From Adineta ricciae (Eukaryota > Rotifera > Eurotatoria > Adinetida > Adinetidae): a DNA stretch of 64,000 bases. The stretch is taken from NCBI GenBank assembly GCA_905250025.1, contig CAJNOJ010000182.1:62001-126000 (forward strand), read 5' to 3'. Under the pieces are notes generated by a model that saw only the letters and a list, made by a program, of their open reading frames with translations, did no database searches and was not told where the DNA came from. A program made the position numbers and the translations under genes. Positions 31,941 to 43,700 of this stretch are shown in pieces; positions within the stretch are counted from its first letter, which is position 1; each line of letters begins with the position of its first letter.

Positions 31941-32945
31941 ATGAGTTATTTGTTAGCACAAGTCCTACAAGCAAATATCTATATTCAACCTTTACAGTTT
32001 TCTTTAGCTATCATTACGAATTTCATCAATATACGTGTATTATGTTCCCGAGCGTTGCGTTCGTCATCGTGCACGCATTATTTCCTAGCGTATGCCGTAT
32101 TCAATACTATTTATACATGTTTAATATGTCCAACATTATTTTTAAATGGCTTTCATCTTGACTGGTCGAATGATAAGATTGGCTGTAAGATGCAATCATC
32201 AGTTCTCTTTCTAATCCCATTTCAAGCAAATTTAATGTTAATACTCGCTTCATTCGATCGTTACTGCTCAAGCTCAAAGTCCCGTCGTGTTCATTCGCGA
32301 AGTACAATACGTACAGCACGCATAAATATCATCTCCGGTACAATATTATCCACTATTTACATGTCACCTATGTTAATTATCTATGAATGGAACCAATCAA
32401 ATCATCGATGCATACCTCGGACACATTTGCTAACGAATCTATACACGTTTAGCCAAGTATTTCTTTATTATACTCTGTCACCTTTTTTAATGTTTCTCTT
32501 TGGCATTTCAACTATAAATAATATTCGTCGACGGTCCATTCGAGCAACACCATTAACAAGTTCCATGCGACGACGACGTACCGAAGGGCAATTAGCTCGA
32601 ATGTTAATCTTACAAATCGTTGTTCATCTGATTTTTGTGCTTCCCTACGGTGTTATCTATTGTATGATTTCAATCGATCCCCTAGGACAAACATCAACGA
32701 TTGCTGCCGTGCGAAATATATTTCTCACCTGGCAACAGTGTGATTATTTTGTATCCTTCTTTTTGTACATTTGCTCGGGAAGTGTTTATCGGCGAGAACT
32801 TCTCCGCATATTAACGTTTAAGAATACTCGAAATATCTCCACGCCATCTTTCTCTAGAAGCCGAAAGGATACTTTCCGAGATACCTCATTGATTACGACA
32901 ACAACCCAATCAGTAAATGACGCTATAAATCATGTTTTTGTGTAA
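31941..32945 (+). CDS. Class A GPCR, array member 3
   Basis: Intronless, 334 aa, starting MSYLLAQVLQANIYIQPLQF. Closest in pattern to array member 1 (LMLILASFDRYCSSSKSRR, STIYMSPMLIIYEWN). DRY intact; third loop SSMRRRRTEGQLARMLI; TM7 WQQCDYFVSFFLYICSGSVY. The C-terminal tail is longer and Ser/Thr-rich (SFSRSRKDTFRDTSLITTTT), a likely phosphorylation region. AATAAA lies at 32953-32958, just after the stop. Ligand unknown. Confidence 0.85.
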   Translation: MSYLLAQVLQANIYIQPLQFSLAIITNFINIRVLCSRALRSSSCTHYFLAYAVFNTIYTCLICPTLFLNGFHLDWSNDKIGCKMQSSVLFLIPFQANLMLILASFDRYCSSSKSRRVHSRSTIRTARINIISGTILSTIYMSPMLIIYEWNQSNHRCIPRTHLLTNLYTFSQVFLYYTLSPFLMFLFGISTINNIRRRSIRATPLTSSMRRRRTEGQLARMLILQIVVHLIFVLPYGVIYCMISIDPLGQTSTIAAVRNIFLTWQQCDYFVSFFLYICSGSVYRRELLRILTFKNTRNISTPSFSRSRKDTFRDTSLITTTTQSVNDAINHVFV

Positions 32946-33174
32946 ATATGTAAATAAAATTTTCGTTAAAACACAAGATAACCTACATCAATGACTCAGT
33001 TTGAGAGTGAAACGAGAGTATTTCTCGTCTTATTTATCAGATAAACTATATTTAAAAACGAACGAAAATTTGGCCTTGCATTTCATCATGTGTCACATGT
33101 TGCTTTACCTATGCAAATAATCAAACGAACCGGCCAACTTTTTTAATTGAAAGACAACGAACTGATTTCTAGCC

Positions 33175-33720
33175 ATGAATCAACTTTATCGTTTATTAAA
33201 ACCTTGGGCCAACAAATACACCGTCATCTTATCATGGTCATTAAGCGTACTTAATGTATACCTCTTCTTCAAACCATTACGAGAATACGCTACGTCAGCT
33301 GGCTTATCAACTCTGCCTAAGGTACTCGATGAAATCAATTATTACACACCTGATGAAGGATATGAAGCATTAACAAACTTAGGTAGCCGTGGTCGTTATG
33401 CGTATCGCTTGGCTAATTATACAGATTTTGTTCTGCCTATTTTGTTGTTTTTCGCATTAACTCTACCGAATTTGGCGTTAGGCAAAGGTAGTCGTTGTGT
33501 CGTCGGTCCATTTATTTACATGTTCGTTGATTATCTGGAAAATATTGCCGAGAAATATGTTTTAGAAATCTATCCGGAACGAAATGATCCGATCATGACA
33601 TTCGCATGCTACACAGGTTTGCTAAAGATGACATTTTTCATTGGAAGTGTAATCATTGTGCTTCTACACGGAATTCAGTGGATATTATCGAGTAAAACTG
33701 CGCAATATAAAAGAGAATAA
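33175..33720 (+). CDS. Small four-TM membrane protein, unknown function
   Basis: Single exon, 181 aa, first ATG (MNQLYRLLKPWANKY). Hydrophobic segments near residues 15-33, 80-100, 105-122 and 148-170. Between TM1 and TM2 is a conserved-looking stretch: INYYTPDEGYEALTNLGSRG, then RYAYRLANYTDFVLP. I have the impression of a broad family of unnamed eukaryotic membrane proteins with this YTP...LG..GR...Y pattern, but cannot name it. AATAAA at 33752-33757. No function assigned. Confidence 0.65.
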   Translation: MNQLYRLLKPWANKYTVILSWSLSVLNVYLFFKPLREYATSAGLSTLPKVLDEINYYTPDEGYEALTNLGSRGRYAYRLANYTDFVLPILLFFALTLPNLALGKGSRCVVGPFIYMFVDYLENIAEKYVLEIYPERNDPIMTFACYTGLLKMTFFIGSVIIVLLHGIQWILSSKTAQYKRE

Positions 33721-33999
33721 CATTTTTTTTGTCAAACTATTCTTCTATTTGAATAAAGCATCAAGTAAAGATTGGATTTATGTATACATTTATTCTTGAA
33801 GATACATATAACAATTGAATCTTATTAGTCGAACTGAGCAGTAACTCAACAGAAACCAAATAAATCATCTGACAAGGTGATTTCGAGTTCTTCTCTTGTT
33901 ATTTTAATGATTTTTTATTCGTTTGTGTCTTTACAGACTTCTAATAAGAGATTGGAAATTCAATATAGCAATCGAAGATCATTGTTAGTGAATGAGACG

Positions 34000-36900
34000 A
34001 TGAACAGTGCAAGTCATACTGTGCTATTAGATCTTTTATTGAAAGTAGTTTGATCGAAAAGTCGAAGATACCGGTGAACTTTTGTGTCTTTAGGCAACTC
34101 GAACATCGGATGTTCAAGAAGCGATTCAATGGTGGAATCACTTCTACGAAACTCTTCATGCTTATCGCATCAACCGCGAACAATCATCAACAATTGAACG
34201 ACATTTTTTCCTTACAAAGCGACACTCATCCACTTCTTCGAAAACTATCCAAGCACTTGCGGAAGTACTTGATAAAGATAATTTATCTGTTATTCATTAC
34301 GTTGCCTATCATAACAATTTCGAAATCTGTCAAAGATTGGCCGATGAGAACTGTGGTACACCTTTCTAAATTCGTTTAAGCATACCTATAAATCTCATCT
34401 AGATTTCAACACTATGGGCAAGGATGGTGAAACTATATTGCATATTGCAGCTCGATCGAAAGAGATCAATGGCGATACTGAACGTGACCAATTTCATTCA
34501 TTACTATTCTATTTATTATCAAAATTGACAATAAAGAAAAAAGCGTTGGTTAATATTGATCAACGTGATGACCATGGACGATCTGCACTGCATCATGCTA
34601 TTATGTCCAATCGAATAGCTAATACGAAGTTGTTACTCGATTATCAGGCGTGCATTGCGGTAAATCGTTTCTTGAAGAATTTAGATATGCGTTTTTCAAT
34701 TGATAATCATCTATAGGTTAGGGATATTTGTCAAGCAACACCATTACATTATGCTTGTCGTTATAATCAAACAAACACAATCGTTCGATATTTATTAGCT
34801 CAAGCTGAGTCTCTAGCATTTCAACCGGATAGATTTCAATGGATGGGACGAAATGCATCGCATAAAGCATGCTTTCCCATCCGTTCGAAACTTGATTATA
34901 TCAATGCGAAGTCAAGAGATGGTCATGATGCATTTTCCCTCGCGCGAATGTACGCACATGATGAGATTCTTGATGAACTCTTTGAACATATTCCAAACGA
35001 TGATATTCATTGGCAAGAAAGAGATAGAATGATCTCGAATCGGATCTGCAAAGCCATTCGCGTGGATGATTATCTCACTCTCGATTCATATCCTAGTTGG
35101 TTTATTATCAATGAGCATACCGGTGAAACGGTACTCCATCTCGCGTGCACACTTGGTTGCTCAACAACTGTTCAATATCTTCTCGAGCGCCAACGAAAAG
35201 ATCATCACCAAGGGCCAAATGCCATTTTCTTACGTGAAAAACAACATGGATTTACTCCTCTACTTTCAGCGGTTTACATCGGTCAAGTGAAATGTTTTGA
35301 ATGTATGCTGGATTATACTCTTGAAGCAATGTCAACCAAACCTGATTTGCTGGTTGATCGATATGGTCGAACATTGTTACATCTTGCCGTTTTATCACGA
35401 GAAGCAAGGATTTTGGACACTTTCTTCTTGACCATTCATTCGGAATCATCTTTATTCGTGAAGTTAATTGAACCGATGCTATATGCATTAGATTACAACG
35501 ATGAAACTCCACTCCAACTTGCCGTTCGGCTGAAACTGTATTCGTTTTGTCAATTCTTACTCCAATTCGCCGATAAACTTGATGATATTCAACAGCCGCA
35601 TATCTATTTTGATAAAATCGATGGCGAACTAATTCGATCAACACACACATACACAAATACTATTCGTGTGATACCAACGATGATGTCTTCTATGTTAACT
35701 AAATCACGTGTATACACAATTGCATGTAAAAATAAAACTGGTCAATCATCGTTTCATACTGCCGTTCTTCAGGGTGATTTATACCTAATGAATCTGTTTC
35801 TTCAATATGTAGACGAATCTGGTAGGAGATATTTATTAGAGCAAACCAATGGCCAAATACGAACGGCGTTACATCTAGCTTGCTTGAAGGGATATCTTGA
35901 AATCGTGAAGAAATTGTTTTCATTGAATGTGGATGTCTATGTACGTGATATGGATGGATCAACACCATTACATTGTGTAGCTCGTTGTGTTCACATGAGA
36001 TATATCAATGGAAATGATGCATCTGCTTGTATTTTGGATATTTTTCTCGAATACATTCAGAACTGTAAACAAATGTCTTTTGATTTATTAACGGCAATTG
36101 ACGGCTTCGGTCACAATTGTCTTGAAACAGCCATTCTTGCACGGAATCGTTCGTTTGTGAGCTACTTATTAAATCTAAATAATATTCCTTTATTCAAAAA
36201 TCTTTTACGTAACGCTCAAATTCTTGATGTACATTATCGACATGTAGACACGCCATTAAGAAAATTAATTACATGTATGCCTGATTTAGCCTATCAAGTA
36301 TTGAATATTTGCATTACACATATTGGAGATAAGCACAGAGCACAATCGAAAATGATTTACGATTTCGCATTTCTTGAAGATTATTGTTCAATTCAACATT
36401 GGCAACATGATCGAACATTATCCGTCCGTATAGATGACGATCACATACATACATGGTATTGTCCAATATTTTGTCATCATAAACCATTGCAATTCCAAAC
36501 AAGATATCGTCATAACAATCTTCATCGACCGTTGATTGCTTACACAGCAGATCCATATACCTTAATACATAATAATGTACTTTCCATGATGTGTAAATGT
36601 GCGAAAAAAATCGATTTAAAAGATCATGAAGATAATTATGAGCATATCCAACATGGCTATCGATTGATGCATCATCCCCTTTGTCGACAATTAACGCAAT
36701 TGAAATGGCAGCAGTTTGGTTTGCCTTTATTTTTAACATCATTTATCATTTATTGTGTTTATCTAATCTTATTTACTGTAATCATGTTACGAAACAAACA
36801 GCCGGAACATTTTTATCGATTAGTTAATGCGTCATTTCCACACAGATATCATTTGAATGGAACAACTCGAATGGTCGGTAAACATTTTTCGATTTGAAAG

Positions 36901-37909
36901 AGGAGTTTCTACATTTGTTTGTACAGGAATGCGCTGAAGTTGCCAAGTATCTCGTGAAATTGAATTTTCACGAAGCAATGAAACATCCGACTGATCGAAT
37001 CTTGAAAAACATAGTTCTCATTCTTCTCTGGATTCATGTCTGTAAAGACGCTCTGCTCATTATTGGTGTTCATCGATGTTCTTTAGTATGGCGACTCTAT
37101 CTTGAAACAATTTCGTTTATTCTAAGTTTCATTTGTTTGTATGACGATAATCGATGGCAAAGGAAACTGAAATTTCGCTGCCCGAAACAATGGCAAGTAG
37201 GTGCTTTCGGAGTGTTTCTTGCTTGGGCAACATTATTATCGTATCTTCGTTTTCTACCAATATTTGGAGTTTATGTGGTCATGTTGGAAGTTATCATGTT
37301 GAAATTTTTATGGTTCGCACCTGTTTTAGTCATATTAATTTGTTCATTTTCGTCGGCATTCTACATGCTTTTACAAAATCAACCTGTTTTTTCAACTATT
37401 CCATTTGCTTGGTTTCGATCAGGTTGAGTGTTTTCAGAACATGTCCAAAAAAGTTTTCATGTGCTTCTCTCTTTCTATAGTATTCATGATGTTAGACACT
37501 GGCTATGAAGATCGTTTCTTTGGACCAGACAGTGACTCATACATTAGTCTTTATCCCGTACTTTTTGTTTTGTTTCTTCTATTCGGTGTAACAATGACAA
37601 TTCTCGTCAATAATCTTCTCACAGGTAGGGAGAGCTTTCACATAGTAGTACTGCAGAATTTTCATATGACGTCGATTTCTAGCATTGGCTGTGGGTGAAA
37701 TAGCTGACCTATCGGCTATTGCTCGTGTACGAAATGCAACTAGACGATATGAATTACTACGTGAATGGGAAATCTTTCGTTTGCAGTACTTGCCAGCATC
37801 TGCGACACTTCATCTTTATCATGAACATATTGAGAAACAATGGGATCGACGAGTGCAACGAGTTTTGAAATGGATTTATCGACATACATTTTTAAAATCG
37901 AACGATTGA
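34000..37909 (+). CDS. TRPA1-like ankyrin-repeat cation channel
   Basis: Seven exons: 34000-34044, 34094-34355, 34403-34659, 34717-36873, 36927-37422, 37481-37624 and 37683-37909, giving about 1195 aa. At least eight ankyrin-like repeats (DGETILHIAARS, HGRSALHHAIMSN, TPLHYACRYNQ, GETVLHLACTLG, GRTLLHLAVLSR, RTALHLACLKG, STPLHCVARC) fill the first ~560 residues. A TM domain follows, from LFLTSFIIYCVYLILF to LFGVTMTILVNNLL, and then ALAVGEIADLSAIAR, which matches the post-S6 helix of TRPA1. Length fits TRPA1. Predicted plasma-membrane Ca2+-permeable sensory channel. The join of exons 4 and 5 is uncertain: a phase-consistent join needs the weak donor GTCGGT at 36874, or another site. An exon upstream of 34000 is also possible. 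Confidence 0.85.
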
Positions 37910-38178
37910 GTTCGATTCGGGAGAAAAAATATCGAGGTGTTTTGAAATTACATATATGTCATCTTGTTATGAAAGTGAAAGAATCGGAGACAAACGAGAA
38001 AGATTGTTGTGGTAATGGTTGTTGTAGTTGTTGTTGTTTTTACTCTGTTTGTTAGAAAAAAAAGAAGAGAGAATAAAAAGAAAAAAGTTGTTGAAGTGGT
38101 TGCTTGGTGGTAGTTGCGAGTCATTTTCCTTTTTTTTCTTTCTCGTCTTGATTATCGTTACCGTCAAAAAAAGAAAAG

Positions 38179-38751
38179 ATGTATTATGTTCCAGTGACTG
38201 ATAGCTACTATAGAGTACCAGTAAGTCATGTGCCTATCTATCCAACGGTAACAACAACTCGGTTATTAGTCGACGATTCAAATGCAAAATTGAACAATGA
38301 TCTCACGCGAGTTCAAAAAGACCTAGCTGATCTACGCGAAGAACTGGCTGATTTACGTTTAGAGAAAGATACCACTTGTCGTTTGTGCTCATCGAGAATA
38401 CAATCGACTCCATGCGATCTTGATTGCATTATCTGTTATCCACCGACACGTCGTCTTAGTTATTCTCGTTCACCATCACCGGTTCATTATTGTTCAATCT
38501 GTCATGATTATGTGACTGATGAAACTTATGTATCACCACCGCCACTTCGACCATCATCTACACGACCGAAAAAGAAATTAAGATACGAAGAAGATAGATT
38601 ATCGGAATATTTATCTCGACAACTCGATCTTCAACGTCTTCGTCAACGACCGATACCAGAAGAACGACCAGTATGGATCCCAACTGCATATAAACAAGAT
38701 TATCCTCATCGACGATGGGCGACACGCCAATCGTATTTTTCTGAACCGTGA
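38179..38751 (+). CDS. Coiled-coil protein with CxxC pairs, unknown function
   Basis: Single exon, 190 aa, starting MYYVPVTDSYYRVPVSHVP. Residues ~35-63 form a short coiled coil (LNNDLTRVQKDLADLREELA). CRLCSSRI, CDLDCIIC and YCSICHDY provide Cys pairs that could bind zinc. The C-terminus is Pro/Arg-rich. I do not recognise the family. The frame shows good codon bias, so I think it is real. Confidence 0.55.
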   Translation: MYYVPVTDSYYRVPVSHVPIYPTVTTTRLLVDDSNAKLNNDLTRVQKDLADLREELADLRLEKDTTCRLCSSRIQSTPCDLDCIICYPPTRRLSYSRSPSPVHYCSICHDYVTDETYVSPPPLRPSSTRPKKKLRYEEDRLSEYLSRQLDLQRLRQRPIPEERPVWIPTAYKQDYPHRRWATRQSYFSEP

Positions 38752-39004
38752 ATGATCTATCGGTACGACAGCACATATATTTTAAAAATACCAACATATT
38801 GAAATTTATTTTTGAGTATTTTTTGTTCGCTGAGTAAAAAAAGAAATCTGAACTGCAAGAATGTTGACATACATAGATACACGCCCTCTATGATGACTGA
38901 TAAAACATATAACGAAGAAAAAAAGAAAAAAGAAATGTTTTTTTCTCTTTCTGTCACCAACACACACATTTAGAAATATACATAGGGCACTCTACCACGT
39001 GTGA
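38752..39004. other. Short intergenic spacer
   Basis: 3' flank of the coiled-coil gene and 5' flank of the next. Contains T-runs and A/G-rich runs. Confidence 0.5.
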
Positions 39005-39012
39005 TATAAAAG
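39005..39012 (+). promoter_or_regulatory. TATA box
   Basis: TATAAAAG, 88 bases upstream of the ATG at 39100, a normal distance for a TATA box plus a ~60-nt leader. Confidence 0.5.
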
Positions 39013-39099
39013 AGAAGACAAGTAGACTCTTATTTTCAAATACAGTGTAATTTTGACATCTAATTCGATTTTATTTGCAAACGTTCACCTTCGTCAATT

Positions 39100-39607
39100 A
39101 TGTCTGCCGAACAAGCATTGAAAAATAGCCATGTCATTGCTGGAATTATGCTGATATGTCAAGGTTTAGCTCTTGTAATGCTTCCACAGTTGACAACGAA
39201 ACTACTGCTCCTATCGCCACTTGAAACCGCCCAAGCAGTACAATACGTACGAACCACCGGTTTGGCCGTTGTAGTCATTGGATATTATTATTGCGTCGCA
39301 GGAAAATGTGGACTGATCAGTTTTTTCCGGTAGTAAAGAGACAATTCTTGATGTTGAGTTCTATGATTATTCTATATATGTAGAGCAAGTATTATTGGAC
39401 GCTTGACTCTTCTTCCCGTCTTGCTTGCAATGATTCATTTCTTGTGAGTGCCATATTAACGATCATTAAATTGTTAGAGTCGACTATGGTTTTAGTTCGG
39501 TTGAAACCCCACTCATTATCTTGGGTATTCAAGATCTAATGACTGCTATGTGGTCTTATGCATGTCTGAAAGCATACGATAAAGAGCAAAGCAAACTCAA
39601 ACAATAA
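39100..39607 (+). CDS. Small four-TM protein, unknown function
   Basis: Three exons, 39100-39329, 39384-39443 and 39478-39607, join in phase to 139 aa. The second intron (39444-39477) is only 34 nt. Hydrophobic segments: VIAGIMLICQGLALVML, VRTTGLAVVVIGYYYCVAG, RLTLLPVLLAMIHFLV and ETPLIILGIQDLMTAMWSYA. C-terminal tail ends KAYDKEQSKLKQ. No signal peptide beyond TM1 and no enzymatic motif. Family not recognised. Confidence 0.7.
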
Positions 39608-39803
39608 CACTTATTCGCTTTTTTTTAACTTGAACTTTTCTAACAAAAAAATCTTAATAACTTTCATTAGAAACTAGCATGTTTATTTATACTTATATAT
39701 ACATATATTTCAGATAAGTATAGTCCTCTCTCTACGTGTGTATATGGGAAATAGATATTAGTTATCTATTGCATCTGAAACACTCGCGATAACACATTTC
39801 AAT

Positions 39804-40727
39804 ATGGCGGATAGCAATGAAATGAAGAAAGTTGTCGTTGCGGGAGGAACAGGTTCAGTTGGCCGAAATATTGTGGATGCTATTGTCGCAACTGGAAAAT
39901 ATGCTGTTATCGTATTTTCACGTCAACAACCATCGAATCCAGTACCTAAAGGCGTCACACTGATTATCGTTGATTACAACGATCATTATCAACTTCACCA
40001 AACTTTAAAGAATGTGCATACCGTCATATCATGCATTGGCGATTTAGATGAATCTTGTCGAGATGCTCAAATTGCCCTACTACATGCTTGTCTCAAAGCT
40101 GGCGTCAAACGCTTTGCACCATCGGAATGGGCTGGTTCCAGTGAGAGAAATATCTCTATTGAATTATATACAAAAGTGAAGAAACCTGTTGTCGACGCAG
40201 TGAAATGTTCTGGTATTGAATATACTTTATTTCTAAACGGATTATTCATGGATTATTTTGCATCACCACAGCAAAGTAACCCTTATCTGGAACCAATGCC
40301 TTTCGGTGTTGATATGAATAAATGTACTGCGCGCTTTGTTGGTACTGGCGATGAACCGTTCAATGTTACTCTATTGGAAGATGTGGGAAAATTTGTTGCT
40401 GCTGCACTTGATTTAGAACACTGGGAACTTCATTCAGGTATTGTTGGATCACGAACAAGTTGGAATGAAGTTATTCGACTAGGAGAAAAAGTTCGAGAGC
40501 AAAAGTTTGAAGTAGAACGGTTAACCGTTGATGAAATATTAGCTACACGAAATCAAGAATCTGCTAATTCCATGGAAGCATTTTATGCTGACGCCATGAT
40601 TCATTTCGCTCAAGGGGAAATGGAGTATGAAGCAACTTTGAATGAACATTTTCCAGCGATGCAAGTTACAAAAATCGATGAATTTATCGAAAAATGGTGG
40701 AAGAATAAGCAGAAACAAGTCTTGTGA
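39804..40727 (+). CDS. NmrA-like/isoflavone-reductase-like NAD(P)-binding protein
   Basis: Intronless, 307 aa, starting MADSNEMKKVVVAGGTGSVG. GGTGSVGRNIVDAIV is the Rossmann dinucleotide-binding loop of atypical short-chain dehydrogenases. VISCIGDLDES and GVKRFAPSEWAGSS are typical of the NmrA/PCBER group; the YTKVKK segment supplies the Lys of that group. The C-terminal half carries the usual substrate lobe and ends KIDEFIEKWW. These proteins are NADPH-dependent reductases or redox sensors, abundant in fungi and plants. With no intron and a fungal-like pattern, horizontal acquisition is plausible but not shown here. Substrate unknown. Confidence 0.85.
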   Translation: MADSNEMKKVVVAGGTGSVGRNIVDAIVATGKYAVIVFSRQQPSNPVPKGVTLIIVDYNDHYQLHQTLKNVHTVISCIGDLDESCRDAQIALLHACLKAGVKRFAPSEWAGSSERNISIELYTKVKKPVVDAVKCSGIEYTLFLNGLFMDYFASPQQSNPYLEPMPFGVDMNKCTARFVGTGDEPFNVTLLEDVGKFVAAALDLEHWELHSGIVGSRTSWNEVIRLGEKVREQKFEVERLTVDEILATRNQESANSMEAFYADAMIHFAQGEMEYEATLNEHFPAMQVTKIDEFIEKWWKNKQKQVL

Positions 40728-40777
40728 TTCTTTTGCAAAAGTTTATTTTTAATTTTAATGCGCAGTAATTCTTTTTT

Positions 40778-43700
40778 CTACTTTTTCGAAAAAAAGTCGG
40801 ATAGCCGATGTTTTTTGCCAGTTTTTACACTAGCTTCTTGCTCTTGTTCTCTTTTGACTCGTTCGAATTCATCAAGAATATGCTGGCATACTTTTGGATG
40901 AAAACCCGAACGTGCTGATGCTGTCTTCACCGTTGCTGAATATGATGCGCCAGCATCGTCATGCATTGTCTGTTCACCATTCGTAGATGATGCATCAAAC
41001 AGTTTCGATGAAATCTGTCGTCCTTCATTCCGATACGTTTCTATTGTCTTTCTAACGCTGGCATAAGTACCTCGACTTAGCCAAGTAATGGATGAAAGAG
41101 TTCCGACTGTTGGTTTCAGAGCTACATTGACTGTCGCAATCAACGAGCCAGCTGCAGTACCCAATGCTCCATGACGTTGATAACCAGCACGTGGTTGCTT
41201 GACAATACCAGTTATTCCATCTTTCCAACCATTGTATAAAGCTAAACCGGCCGCTTTGGCACCTGATTTGAAATCTGTTACGCGTGGCCGTTCGCGTGCT
41301 TTCGGATTGCTATAAATGAGTTAATCATTGAATATGTCGAAGCAAAACTTTGAAGAGACGATCTTACCTGTAGGGATCATAAAGTGATGTAATCACATCG
41401 AGTGCATCTGTCATTTCACCGTATAACGATAAACATCCGATTGTTAGATGGCCTAGACCGAGGCCAACACCTTTCGCTACAGTTCCAACTCCTTCTAATG
41501 TTCCTTTCACTGGATCATCATTGTTCACAGCACGTTTTAAATCTTCGGCAGTATCAATAAACATACTTGAAATCGCTTTTTCAGAATGCTCAACAATCCC
41601 ATGAGTGACTAAATGTACACGATTATCGTGTTCAAATCGCCATTCGCGCGTGATATGATGACGGAGCTCATATTCTTGCACAACGCCAGCAGCGACAAGT
41701 ACCTGAGCTACTGGTCGAGAAATCTGCATATTATAGTTATCCAGATAATAACAAGCCGCGAACGTTGGCTCAAGATCACTGTGCAAACGTTTCAAAGGCA
41801 GATTAGCATGAAATGCATAGATAGCTGCTGCACATCCATCTTCTTTCAGAATACCATCCCGAACTCGTTCTGCAGCAGCGCGTGTCGATGGTTTTTGAAC
41901 AAAACGGAATGCTGCAGCTAGTTGAGAACTAGTAATTGATTTTCCTGGAAGTGCTTGTGGTCCAGCACCGCTCTTCTCGATTACATTACCCCAAAAGAAC
42001 TGATCACCAAAAAATGGTATGATTATTGTTGGTTTACCAGCACGTAGGCCAGCAGCTGTAGTGCCTGCTCCACCATGATGGCAAACAGCACATACTAAAT
42101 GAAGAATAGTTGCATGTATTCAAAGAGCAGTCAAAAACAAATATATATATATATATATATATATACCATATTGAAAGAGCCAATCATGCGGTACATTTCC
42201 AATGCGAAATATGTCGGGCGGTAATCGATCGGTATCTACTGCTAGACCTGACAATAGGACTCGACATTCTGTTTGTTCGGCAGCATCGATAACAACTTTT
42301 AAAATACGACGAGAATCATGACCGGTAATTGAACCGAAACCTACGTAAATCGGCGGAACTATCGAGTCACCTATACAGGTTCCATCATGGTTGATACCCA
42401 AAAATCTCAGAAGATCATCAGGAGGATTTGTATAAGAAGAACCAAGATTAAGGAAGAAAAATCCGGAAACATCAATATGTGCGCCCCAGTCTTTTGGCTT
42501 AGCAACAAGTGATGGTGACCAACAGTATGTATGTGGTACACTTTCATCGATCAACACATTGATCGCTTGCCGTACATGTAATTCTCGAAGTCCTAAGGTT
42601 TTCTTCCGAAAACTATTGACTATGTCGCGCATACCTGTCCATGTCTTTTACAGATAAAAAAATTCAGGAATAGACTTGACGATTTGAGTCATTGACTTAC
42701 TAGCATTTCAATCACATCGTATGAGTATAGATTAATCGTTTCTTTCAGTCCAATAGAACTTGCGATATTTGCTAATGGATGAGGAAATTGTGTTGTTGGT
42801 GTCCAAGGCATTGTGAACATGATATGTAGAGGAATTTGTAGTTTTTCCGCACAGTGTACATGACCAAACGACGGTGGATTGGCAATGATCGCTTCCGCAG
42901 TGAAAGGTGCTTTCGTTTCATCATCATCTGCTATACATGCGAGCCAAGTTGAAGCAAGAATATCAGCAAGACAACGACGTTTTTTCACAAGATCACCTTC
43001 GAGAATACAACTCATCGAAGGAATAATACCAGCATTTTTCACCATGAATGCCATTAGATCGGCTGGATCACCAGCCAATGGATAGAATTCTAGTCCGTTA
43101 CCACGAACAAATGAGCGAAATGTTTCATGCGTAGCTATGCGAACACGATGTCCTACTTGGTGCAGTGCTTGTCCAAGACTGAAAAGTCACAATAAATGTC
43201 TCTGCCGATAATCATTCTGTTGAATCGACTTACGCGATAAATGGCTGAACATCACCTCGAGTACCAACAATGAGTATCACAATTGCCAGACGAGGAACAA
43301 GAATATCTTCATCCGTGGTTTCATTTGTTGTTCTATTATGCGGTACCATGATCTCATTTTGTTGGATTAACGACTTTGATGTTGATTTCGATTTTAGTTC
43401 TGGATTAAAAACCAGATCAATGCGTCCATCATTGTTATCGAGGCTAACCGTATAATCCAGAATATTCATTGATCTATGCTCTGAATTGTCCATCTGTTCA
43501 TCAGTCATTACTTGTCCAGTTGCACAAATGAGTTTGGCATGAATCAGAAGAGAAACTTGAAAAGTAAGGCTTGCATTGTCAAAACAACGGATTAACAATA
43601 TATTGTCATGTTTATTATCTTTATGTAGGAATTTTGGAGATATTTCGACTGGTTTCTTCAATGAAGACAATGAACCCGAATAGACTTGTTTATTATTCAT

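Noticed and set aside
35252-36742. Long minus-strand frames (89-142 codons)
   Set aside because: Antisense shadows of the ankyrin-coding exon of the TRPA1-like gene.
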